Shown here piece by piece: positions 8,540-16,143 of a stretch of DNA of 64,000 bases (positions are counted from its first letter, which is position 1; every line of letters starts with the position of its first letter). Both the position numbers and the translations under genes were made by a program. Origin of the DNA: Agrobacterium arsenijevicii (lineage in GTDB: Bacteria > Pseudomonadota > Alphaproteobacteria > Rhizobiales > Rhizobiaceae); contig JWIT01000008.1 in the NCBI GenBank assembly GCA_000949895.1, forward strand, positions 245,966-309,965, written 5' to 3'. Below the pieces are notes generated by a model. It ran no database searches and was not told the DNA's origin. It was given only the letters and a program-made list of their open reading frames with translations.

Positions 8540-9835
8540 ATGAATACAATCATCGAAGGTATCAGGCAGATGCGGCTCTCGCGCCGCAGCGCGCTGAAAA
8601 CCATGGGCGCGGCGGCGGCCACACTTGCCATGCCGGGGCTCACAAGGGCGTCGGGCGGCAAGATCAAGATCGGGTTCATCAGTCCGCTGACTGGTCCGCT
8701 GTCACCCTTCGGCGAGGCCGATGGTTACACCGTGGAGAAAATCAAGACTCTGCTGGCCAACGGTATCCAGAACAACGGCAAGACTTATGATGTCGAAATC
8801 CTTGTCCGTGACGCCCAGTCCGATCCTAACAAATCTGCCGAGATTGCTGGCGAACTCATCCTGAATGATAATGTCCAGCTTCTCATTCCCGCCTCTACGA
8901 CAGATGTCATCAACCCGGCTGCGGATCAGGCCGAACTCAACGGTGTTGCGAGCATTTCCTCGGCAGCACCCTGGCAGGCCTACGTCATGCCGCGCGGCGG
9001 CGACAAGAAACCGTTCGACTGGACCTATCATTTCTTCTGGGGTCTTGAGGACGCGCTTGCCACATTTGCGGGGCTTTGGCAGTCGATTGACACCAACAGG
9101 GACGTGGGCATGCTGTTTCCCCGAAATGCAGACGGGGAAACCTGGGGTAACCGCAACTACGGTTTGCCGCCGTCGGTGGAAAAGGCCGGGTTTAAAACCA
9201 TTGTGCCAAGCATGTTTCAGCCACGAACGAACGACTTCTCCGCACAGATTTCCGACTATAAAAGTGGCGGCTGCGATATTGTCGGCGGCATCGCCTATGT
9301 CTCCGACCTGAAGACCTTCATCACGCAGTGCAGCCAGCAGAAATTCCATCCCAAGGTCGTCACCGTGGCCGCAGCCCTTCTCTTCCCTTCGGGCGTCGAG
9401 GCGATGGGACGGCTTGGGGAGGGTATGAGTTCGGAAGTCTGGTGGACGCCCGCTTTCCCGTTCAAGTCTTCGCTTACCGGCCAGACCAGCCGCGATATCG
9501 CCAACGAGTGGGAAAGTGCAATGAAGAAGCAGTGGATCCAGCCACTGGGCTACGCGCATGCACTCTGGGAGGTCGCCATCGATTCCCTGAAGCGTGCAAG
9601 TGACCCGATGGATCGTGCGTCCGTGCGGGATGCGCTGAAGACCACCGACCTTAACACGCTCGTCGGCCCCATCAAGTTCGGCACCGGACCGCATGCCAAT
9701 ATCTGCAAGACACCGATCTTTGGCGGCCAATGGGTCAAGAGCGACAAGTGGATGTACGATCTGAAGATCGTCGACAACTCCGTCAACAAACTGATCGAGC
9801 CTGAAGCAAAGCTGCAACCGATCAAGTGGTCCTGA
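8540..9835 (+). CDS. Tat-exported branched-chain-amino-acid-type substrate-binding protein
   Basis: The start at 8540 is chosen because GGGAGGAG lies a few bases upstream; an ATG at 8504 would bury that site. The 431-residue product begins with a twin-arginine signal (LSRRSALKTMGAAAATLAMP), so it is likely exported folded. The mature part is a periplasmic binding protein type I (LivJ-like), with KIGFISPLTGPLSPFGEADG and a fold that runs to the C terminus. Members of this class bind amino acids, urea, amides or aromatic acids. The operon context favours an aromatic or keto compound. A strong hairpin (9851-9887) separates it from the ATPase genes. Confidence 0.88.
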   Translation: MNTIIEGIRQMRLSRRSALKTMGAAAATLAMPGLTRASGGKIKIGFISPLTGPLSPFGEADGYTVEKIKTLLANGIQNNGKTYDVEILVRDAQSDPNKSAEIAGELILNDNVQLLIPASTTDVINPAADQAELNGVASISSAAPWQAYVMPRGGDKKPFDWTYHFFWGLEDALATFAGLWQSIDTNRDVGMLFPRNADGETWGNRNYGLPPSVEKAGFKTIVPSMFQPRTNDFSAQISDYKSGGCDIVGGIAYVSDLKTFITQCSQQKFHPKVVTVAAALLFPSGVEAMGRLGEGMSSEVWWTPAFPFKSSLTGQTSRDIANEWESAMKKQWIQPLGYAHALWEVAIDSLKRASDPMDRASVRDALKTTDLNTLVGPIKFGTGPHANICKTPIFGGQWVKSDKWMYDLKIVDNSVNKLIEPEAKLQPIKWS

Positions 9836-9850
9836 TCACGCAACACGTCG

Positions 9851-9887
9851 CCGGGCGGACCGGCTTTGGCCTGTTTTGTCCGCCCGG
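9851..9887 (+). promoter_or_regulatory. intercistronic hairpin between binding-protein and ATPase genes
   Basis: CCGGGCGGAC (9851-9860) pairs perfectly with GTCCGCCCGG (9878-9887) around a 17-base loop containing TTTT. Such a stem after a binding-protein gene typically protects the upstream mRNA or partly attenuates the downstream genes, giving more binding protein than membrane subunits. Confidence 0.6.
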
Positions 9888-9921
9888 AGACGATGAACCC
9901 AATGCATAGCAGGGGCATGCG

Positions 9922-10647
9922 ATGGCGCAGTTTATTTTATCAGGAACAGGAATATCGAAATCCTACGGTGCGTTACGCGTTTTACACGGCGTCGACATCG
10001 ATGTTCGGGATGGAGAGATCCTCGGGATTTTGGGACCAAACGGCGCGGGTAAAACGACACTGTTCAACATGATCAGTGGCGACGCAACGCTCGATGCCGG
10101 CGAATTCGTCTTCAAGGGCGCGATCCTCCGTAGCGAACCGCCTCACAAACGCTGTCGTCGCGGCATTGGCCGCACCTACCAGATTCCGAAACCTTATGCA
10201 GGCATGAGCGCCTTCGAGAATCTGATGGTCGCCGCCATGTTCGGTGCCTCGCTGGAAGAGCGGCAGGCCAACACCTTTTGTGCGGCAATTCTGGACGAAT
10301 GCGGCCTCGCCGCCAAGGCCAATCTGCCAGCCGGGTCGCTTACGCTTCTCGACAGGAAGAGGCTAGAGTTGGCGCGCGCGCTGGCAACCAACCCGACCCT
10401 CCTGCTACTCGACGAAATAGCCGGTGGGTTGACGGAGGAGGAGGCACGTCAGCTCGTTGAACTCGTCCGGCAACTTCGGCGACGCAATGTCACGATTATA
10501 TGGATCGAGCATGTGTTGAACGCGATCATGGCGGTTGCAGACCGACTGCTCGTCCTGAACTTCGGTGAGAAAATTGCAGATGGCCCTCCCAGGGACGTGA
10601 TCGCAAATCCGGATGTGCAGCGCGTTTATATGGGGATTGAAGCATGA
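9922..10647 (+). CDS. LivG-like ABC transporter ATP-binding protein
   Basis: A 241-residue ATPase of the branched-chain amino acid class. Walker A is GPNGAGKTT near residue 37. GIGRTYQIPKPYAGMSAFEN is the Q-loop region typical of LivG. Walker B is LLLLDEIAGGLTEEE and the H-loop is IWIEHVLNAIM. The signature is degenerate: where LSGGQ is expected the sequence reads LTLLDRKRLELARALA, as in several LivG-type proteins. AGGGG lies six bases before the ATG. Its stop overlaps the start of the LivF-like gene by four bases. Confidence 0.92.
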   Translation: MAQFILSGTGISKSYGALRVLHGVDIDVRDGEILGILGPNGAGKTTLFNMISGDATLDAGEFVFKGAILRSEPPHKRCRRGIGRTYQIPKPYAGMSAFENLMVAAMFGASLEERQANTFCAAILDECGLAAKANLPAGSLTLLDRKRLELARALATNPTLLLLDEIAGGLTEEEARQLVELVRQLRRRNVTIIWIEHVLNAIMAVADRLLVLNFGEKIADGPPRDVIANPDVQRVYMGIEA

Positions 10648-11384
10648 CTTCCGCGACACCGCTTCTCAGCACCAGGGGTCTGAGCGCACGCTACGGCGAT
10701 TTCCAGGCGCTTTTTTCCATCGATTTCCAGATTGCGGCTGGCGACGTCGTCGCCCTGATCGGTGCGAACGGCGCCGGCAAGTCGACACTTCTGCGCGCGC
10801 TTATGGGCCTGCTGCCCGTTGCGCGTGACATGATCCTTTTCGAAGACTGCCCTGTTGGCGGCAGCCTGCCGCACCGCATGGTACAGCTCGGCGTCGCCAT
10901 GGTTCCTGAAGGTCGCCGGCTCTTTGCCGGCATGTCCGTTGAAGACAATCTGAAGGTTGCCATCGACCATGCCAGAAAGACGGGTGCCGGCGAAAAAATC
11001 TGGACGCTGGAGCGCATCTACAGACTGTTCCCGATCCTTCAGGAAAAGCGCAGCGCCAGTGTCGAAAGGCTGTCGGGTGGCCAACAGCAAATGGTCGCGA
11101 TCGGCCGCGGCCTTCTCAGCCAGCCACGACTGCTGCTTTGTGACGAAATTTCACTTGGCCTGGCTCCGAAAGTGATCCGCGAGATCTACGAGATTCTTCC
11201 CGAAATTGCTGCAACAGGCACCTCGATCGTGCTCGTGGAACAGGATGTCATGCTCGCCCAGCGCGCCTCCAATCGACTGTACTGCATGCTTGAAGGGCAT
11301 ATTACGCTTGAGAGCAAATCATCCGACGTCACCCGCGCCGATATCGCACAGGCATATTTTGGAGCCAGTCATGAAGTGGCTTGA
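10644..11384 (+). CDS. LivF-like ABC transporter ATP-binding protein
   Basis: The second ATPase of the Liv-type importer, 246 residues. Walker A GANGAGKST, Q-loop region VAMVPEGRRLFAGMSVEDNL (typical LivF wording), signature LSGGQQQMVAIGR, Walker B LLCDEISLGLAPK and H-loop LVEQDVMLA are all present. Its ATG overlaps the LivG-like stop as ATGA, and its end overlaps the LivH-like permease start by 14 bases, so translation of the three is coupled. Confidence 0.93.
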   Translation: MTSATPLLSTRGLSARYGDFQALFSIDFQIAAGDVVALIGANGAGKSTLLRALMGLLPVARDMILFEDCPVGGSLPHRMVQLGVAMVPEGRRLFAGMSVEDNLKVAIDHARKTGAGEKIWTLERIYRLFPILQEKRSASVERLSGGQQQMVAIGRGLLSQPRLLLCDEISLGLAPKVIREIYEILPEIAATGTSIVLVEQDVMLAQRASNRLYCMLEGHITLESKSSDVTRADIAQAYFGASHEVA

Positions 11385-12228
11385 CGCATTGATACAAGGC
11401 GTTCTCCTCGGCGGCATGTACGCCCAATATGCGCTTGGCATGGCGCTGATGTTTGGCGTCATGCGCCTTGTCAACGTTGCCCATGGCGATCTGGTGGTGC
11501 TGTTCGCGCTGATCGGCGTGTCACTGTCCGTCGCATTCGGGCTCGGCCCATTGCCGCTTATTGCGCTGCTCGTGCCGCTCGCAGCCATCATCGGCTGGGG
11601 TCTTCAAAAATTCATGCTGAACAAGGTGGTCGGGGCAGATTCCCTGCCCTCCCTGATCGCTACCTTCGGCCTGTCGATCGCGCTTCAAAACCTGATGCTC
11701 GAAATCTGGTCAGCCGACACGCGCTCCATGACCGGCGGCGGCATTGAGGCGGCGTCTCTGAATATCGGAGGCATCCATATTGGCTTGCTTCCAGTCCTTA
11801 TTCTCATTGCGGCAACGCTGCTCACATGTGGCCTCGATCTGACCATGCGCCATACCCGTTTCGGCCGGGCGCTTCGAGCTGCCGCCGCAGATACTGAAGC
11901 CGCAGCCATGACCGGCATCAATCCCCGTGTCGTTTATGCCTATGCAACAGCAATCGCAGTCGGCATCCTCGGTCTGTCAGGTGTATTTTTCGCCCTGCGC
12001 GCCACCGCCTCGCCAGCGGATGGCCCGGCACAGCTCATCTTTGCATTTGAAGCTGTCATTATCGGCGGCATGGGATCGATCTGGGGTGCCTTTGTCGGAT
12101 CGATGGTTCTCGGCATTGCCCAGGCAATCGGTTTTCGTATCGATCCTGGCTTCGGAATCCTGGCCGGACATCTCGTTTTCCTGACCATTCTTGCGACACG
12201 TCCGCAAGGCCTGATGAGCAAAGGCTAA
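11371..12228 (+). CDS. LivH-like ABC transporter permease
   Basis: The true start is ATG 11371 (MKWLDALIQGVLLGGMYAQY), inside the end of the LivF-like gene. The 285-residue membrane protein has about eight hydrophobic segments. The LivH hallmarks are ALGMALMFGVMRLVNVAHGD near the N terminus, RALRAAAADTEAAAMTGINP as the cytoplasmic coupling loop, and FAFEAVIIGGMGSIWGAFVG near the C terminus. It forms the channel together with the LivM-like subunit encoded next. Confidence 0.92.
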   Translation: MKWLDALIQGVLLGGMYAQYALGMALMFGVMRLVNVAHGDLVVLFALIGVSLSVAFGLGPLPLIALLVPLAAIIGWGLQKFMLNKVVGADSLPSLIATFGLSIALQNLMLEIWSADTRSMTGGGIEAASLNIGGIHIGLLPVLILIAATLLTCGLDLTMRHTRFGRALRAAAADTEAAAMTGINPRVVYAYATAIAVGILGLSGVFFALRATASPADGPAQLIFAFEAVIIGGMGSIWGAFVGSMVLGIAQAIGFRIDPGFGILAGHLVFLTILATRPQGLMSKG

Positions 12229-12232
12229 TCCT

Positions 12233-13291
12233 ATGACCACGGCAAATACCGCATCCCCAGAAAGCGCCGGCGCCATCGCAACCGATACGGTCACCGTCAT
12301 CCGCCACACGACCTCCAGCCGCGTGGCGGCCATGGCCAGCCTGGTCGTTTTGGCCGGAATGATCACCATGCCGTGGTGGGGCCAATCCGGCCACATCCGC
12401 TGGGTCGTCGAATTTTCCTGCTATCTGGCGATTGCCCAGATGTGGAATTTACTGGCCGGTTATGCCGGGCTTGTTTCGGTCGGCCAGCAAGCCTTTGTCG
12501 GCGTCGCAGGCTATACGATGTTTGTCCTTGCATCCAATTTCGGGATCAACCCTTTTCTGGCCGTCTGGCTCAGTATTCTCGTTCCGGGCCTGCTTGCACT
12601 CCCAACTTACGCCTTGCTTCATCGTCTGGAGGGCCCTTACTTTGCCATCGGCACCTGGGTGGTGGCAGAAGCTGTAAAACTCATCATCTCCAATATTGAA
12701 TACGTCAACGCCGGCTCGGGCATGACCCTACGCGTTATGAGCCAGTACTCCCTGCATGAAAGGGAAGTCGGCATAATCTGGCTGTGTGTGTCGATGCTCC
12801 TGGCAACCATTGGCGGCAGTTATTGGCTGTTACGCTCAAGGCACGGCCTGGCGTTGACCGCCATGCGCGACAATCCGGTCGCCGCCGAAAGCCAGGGTGT
12901 CGATGTAAAGAAGTTACGCTTTCTGATTTTCGTCGCCGCAGCGATGGGAACCGGGCTCGCCGGGTCTATCTATTACATGGCGCAACTACGTCTTACGCCC
13001 GCGGCAGGCTTCAATCCGAGCTGGGCGAATATTTGCATCTTCATTGTCATGGTTGGAGGCATCGGCAAGATCGAAGGAGTGCTCGTCGGTGCGATCATCT
13101 ATTTCGTCGCTGACCGTCTCTTCTCCCAATACGGTGCCACGTACATGATCGTTTTGGGTCTGATGACCCTGATGACCGCCCTTTACGCCCGCCAGGGCAT
13201 ATGGGGTCTCATTTCCCACCGCATCTCCCTCTTCCCCGTCGGCCGCAAACTGATCGCGCCGCTTTCGGCCGCAACAGGGAGGCCACGATGA
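12233..13291 (+). CDS. LivM-like ABC transporter permease
   Basis: A 352-residue permease with about nine membrane segments after a 30-residue hydrophilic N terminus. Family hallmarks are NLLAGYAGLVSVGQQAFVGV, RHGLALTAMRDNPVAAESQG (coupling loop) and IVMVGGIGKIEGVLVGA. It starts four bases after the LivH-like gene and overlaps the dehydrogenase by four bases. With the binding protein and the two ATPases it completes a full importer inside the catabolic operon. Confidence 0.92.
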   Translation: MTTANTASPESAGAIATDTVTVIRHTTSSRVAAMASLVVLAGMITMPWWGQSGHIRWVVEFSCYLAIAQMWNLLAGYAGLVSVGQQAFVGVAGYTMFVLASNFGINPFLAVWLSILVPGLLALPTYALLHRLEGPYFAIGTWVVAEAVKLIISNIEYVNAGSGMTLRVMSQYSLHEREVGIIWLCVSMLLATIGGSYWLLRSRHGLALTAMRDNPVAAESQGVDVKKLRFLIFVAAAMGTGLAGSIYYMAQLRLTPAAGFNPSWANICIFIVMVGGIGKIEGVLVGAIIYFVADRLFSQYGATYMIVLGLMTLMTALYARQGIWGLISHRISLFPVGRKLIAPLSAATGRPR

Positions 13292-14298
13292 AAGCGGCAC
13301 TTTTCGATTCCGTCGGCAAACCTCTTGTCATAGGCAATGCGCAAGACCCAAAGCCAGCACCCGGACAGCTTCTGATAAAGGTCTGCCGGTGCGGGATTTG
13401 CGGCAGCGACCTGCACATGACTGCGGAGGAAGTGTTCGGCGTCAAGAAAGGCGACATTCTCGGCCATGAGTTTTCCGGCGAAATCCTCGAAATCCGCGAT
13501 GACGCCTGTGGCTTGAAGGTTGGCGATCAGGTCAGCGTTGCCCCTATTCGCGGCTGTGGAAACTGCTCCTCTTGCCGGAGAGGAGAACCGGCATGGTGCG
13601 AGACGATGACGCTGATCGGCGGCGGCTACGCCCAATATGCCGCCGTCAACGCCAATCAATGCCGCCGATTGCCCTGGGGCATTTCGGCCGCCGATGGTGC
13701 ATTGGCGGAGCCTCTCGCCGTCGGGCTTCACGGTATCACCCAATCCTCCATGAAACCGGGTGACACCGTCCTGATCGTCGGTGCGGGTGCCATCGGCCTT
13801 GCCGTCGCCTTCTGGGCAAGGCGGCAAGGCGCACGCAAAGTCGTTCTCGCCGACCTGTCGGATTTGCAGGCCGAGCGGGCGATGGCGCTTGGTGCAACCG
13901 GCTTCGTCGTTTCAGGCGAGGAACCTGTGCGCAGGATCGCCGAGGCCTGCGACGGCATGCCGGACATCGTGTTCGAATGTGTCGGTCGGCCAGGTATGAT
14001 CGATCACTGCATTTCACTGGTGCGACCACGCGGCAAGGTCGTCGTTCTCGGCCTCTGTACTGCACCTGATCATATGGATTCGTTCCGGGCCATCTCGAAA
14101 GAGGTCACCATCGTCATGTCGGTTTTCTTTAACATGCACGAGTTCGCCAACGCCATCGACGCATTGGATTCAGGTCGTTTCGCCCCGCAACATCTGATTT
14201 CCGATCTTGTTAGCCTGATCGACATGCCTGACACCTTCGAGGCACTGCGAAAGCGAACGACGCAATGCAAGGTGTTGGTGGATCCATTTGGAGAGTAA
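13288..14298 (+). CDS. zinc-dependent alcohol dehydrogenase (MDR family)
   Basis: A 336-residue medium-chain dehydrogenase starting at ATG 13288, which overlaps the permease stop as ATGA. Catalytic zinc motifs are CGICGSD (residues about 28-34) and GHEFSGEI. The structural zinc cysteines are in CGNCSSCRRGEPAWC. The nucleotide-binding motif is GAGAIGLA near residue 163, followed by VLADLSDLQAERA, whose aspartate favours NAD. The layout resembles sorbitol/threonine dehydrogenases. As the last gene of the operon it probably oxidises a hydroxyl group of the imported compound. A kinase relic lies about 290 bases downstream. Confidence 0.88.
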   Translation: MKAALFDSVGKPLVIGNAQDPKPAPGQLLIKVCRCGICGSDLHMTAEEVFGVKKGDILGHEFSGEILEIRDDACGLKVGDQVSVAPIRGCGNCSSCRRGEPAWCETMTLIGGGYAQYAAVNANQCRRLPWGISAADGALAEPLAVGLHGITQSSMKPGDTVLIVGAGAIGLAVAFWARRQGARKVVLADLSDLQAERAMALGATGFVVSGEEPVRRIAEACDGMPDIVFECVGRPGMIDHCISLVRPRGKVVVLGLCTAPDHMDSFRAISKEVTIVMSVFFNMHEFANAIDALDSGRFAPQHLISDLVSLIDMPDTFEALRKRTTQCKVLVDPFGE

Positions 14299-14588
14299 GG
14301 GCGAAGTTATAAGGCCTATCGTGTGTGTCACCGCCCTCCGGTGCGTGTCGATGCGCCGATCTCGACAAGTTGCTGAATGCCATCGCTTGCGATGCAGCAG
14401 CGCCCGACAACCTGTGCCGCCGACTTTTCCGGAGCAACTTGACGGCACGGTAGAGCCTTAAAGTGGACTATGGACTGCCCAGTCGATCTTGATCTCCTGG
14501 CTTGCTTCATCTGTCGCAATCGAAGTCGAAATCAGCTTCAATCACTTGCCTCGCAATGTGCAGGCCTGGTCCGGGAGAATGCAGAGCA

Positions 14589-14761
14589 GGCGCTGACATA
14601 CAGCAAATCATCATCAGCGGTGGAGCCGGTCAGCACGATCTGACCCGGCAGATTCTCGCCGATACGAGCGGCAAACCTGTCATCTCCCCCGAACGGCCGA
14701 ACCCGTGCTTTTGGGTGCGAAAACGGCACAGGACGGGATCGACATGACTGTGTCCCCCCGG
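14589..14761 (+). pseudogene. relic of an FGGY-family carbohydrate kinase (C-terminal piece)
   Basis: In one frame (about 14589-14705) the sequence reads AGADIQQIIISGGAGQHDLT followed by RQILADTSGKPVISPERP. This matches the conserved ATP-domain region of FGGY kinases (ribulokinase/xylulokinase family, SGGAGxxxLxRQxLAD). In a second frame from 14699 it continues with EPVLLGA, the next FGGY motif. A one-base frame change near 14700 and the loss of everything upstream mark it as a decayed remnant of about 55 codons. The stretch 14299-14588 before it shows no clear coding match. The relic suggests the dehydrogenase operon once fed a sugar kinase. Confidence 0.7.
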
Positions 14762-14985
14762 TTAACGCCGGGCGGAGCAGGCTTGTCACCACGATTCTCT
14801 CTCGACGACTGTTGCGCGATTTTCATCATTTCGGGCTAGCTTGCCCTGCTTGCTCAAGACACACAAATCTGAACACGTCCGTGCATGACGAGGGGTCGAA
14901 AGCCGAAGCGAAAAAAATAGCTGGGGCTGATACGAACCAATATCTGCAACGCGCGTTAATTGCGCGGCAACACGGAGTGGCGGGC

Positions 14986-16143
14986 ATGAAAATACGGTTA
15001 TTTCAATCGCTTGTCACACACGGCAGGCATGTGGGTGGCGCAATTTTGACCTTGCAGATTGCAATGGGTTCCGTGCCGCTGTGGGCCAATGACATGGCCG
15101 CGGTGCCCGTGACCGCCATTCAGGCAAGGACTGAAACGATCAGCCGCGTCATCAATGGTATAGGCACCGTATCGCCGCTTCAATCCGTTACCGTTCGTCC
15201 GCGCATCGATGGCCAGGTCATGGAAATCCTCTTTGCCGAAGGCCAGATGGTCGAGAGTGGAAGTGTTCTTCTGAAGCTGGACGATCGCGAACTGGTTTCC
15301 TCGCTCGCCTCCGCCCGCGCCAAGAAAGCGCAAGATGAAGCACAGTTCAACAATGCGCGCTCCGACGCCCAGCGATACGCGACACTTGCAGAAAAAGGGG
15401 TCGCATCCGCCTCGACCTTGGACCAGAAGAACGCGTCCAGCCAGCAATATGCAGCCGCTCTCCAGTATGACGATGCGCTGATCAAGAATGCTGAAACCCA
15501 GCTCGGTTTTGCAACAGTTCTGGCACCGATATCCGGGCGCACGGGCTTCAAACAGGTTGATGTCGGCAGTGTCATCAGCGCCAGCTCGACGGACGGCATC
15601 GTCACGATCACCCAGATGGACCCCATCGCAGTTTCTTTTGTTGCTCCCGGCGACAGATTTGGCGAAATTCGGGATGCTCTGAAAAACGGGGTCGCCGACG
15701 TCGCGCTGGTCAGCACCGATGGCAGCCGCTCTCTTGCCAAGGGCAAGCTGACGATTATCGACAACTCGGTCGACGTTTCGAATGGCTCGATCCACCTCAA
15801 GGCGACCTTCGATAACGCGCAGGACGTTCTGTGGCCAGGTCTGCCCGTCGCGACCATTCTGACGGTCGAAAAGCGCGAAGGCGTTGTCGTCCCGGACAAG
15901 GCGCTTGCCCGTGGCCGGGACGGCCTTTACGCCTACGTGGTGGGAGCAGATGGCAAAGTCGCCAAGCGAAAGGTCAAAACGGCCTTCGTCACCAATGCGA
16001 GAGCGCTTGTTACCGACGGCATCGCCAATGGTGAACAAGTGGTCATGGACGGCCAATCAAGAATCGGCGACGGCGACAAGGTCGAGGTGAGCCCATGGAC
16101 AGGGTCGCCGACCGGAGAACTTGCCGAGAAAGCCAATCCATGA
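14986..16143 (+). CDS. RND efflux periplasmic adaptor (membrane fusion protein)
   Basis: The start ATG 14986 follows GGAG by about eight bases; an in-frame ATG at 14812 would add an implausible N terminus. The 385-residue protein has a hydrophobic export segment ending near PLWAND. A biotinyl-lipoyl/barrel-sandwich hybrid domain follows (VRPRIDGQVMEILFAEGQMV), then an alpha-hairpin (SSLASARAKKAQDEAQFNNA onward), the second lipoyl half (APISGRTGFKQVDVG) and beta-barrel and membrane-proximal domains. No lipobox is seen. It overlaps the pump gene by four bases. No TolC-like outer-membrane gene is nearby, so the pair must share one encoded elsewhere. Confidence 0.9.
   Translation: MKIRLFQSLVTHGRHVGGAILTLQIAMGSVPLWANDMAAVPVTAIQARTETISRVINGIGTVSPLQSVTVRPRIDGQVMEILFAEGQMVESGSVLLKLDDRELVSSLASARAKKAQDEAQFNNARSDAQRYATLAEKGVASASTLDQKNASSQQYAAALQYDDALIKNAETQLGFATVLAPISGRTGFKQVDVGSVISASSTDGIVTITQMDPIAVSFVAPGDRFGEIRDALKNGVADVALVSTDGSRSLAKGKLTIIDNSVDVSNGSIHLKATFDNAQDVLWPGLPVATILTVEKREGVVVPDKALARGRDGLYAYVVGADGKVAKRKVKTAFVTNARALVTDGIANGEQVVMDGQSRIGDGDKVEVSPWTGSPTGELAEKANP

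Noticed and set aside
14998..16056. 352-codon open frame antisense to the RND adaptor
   Set aside because: No recognisable family and no start signal; the adaptor frame shows lipoyl and hairpin motifs.
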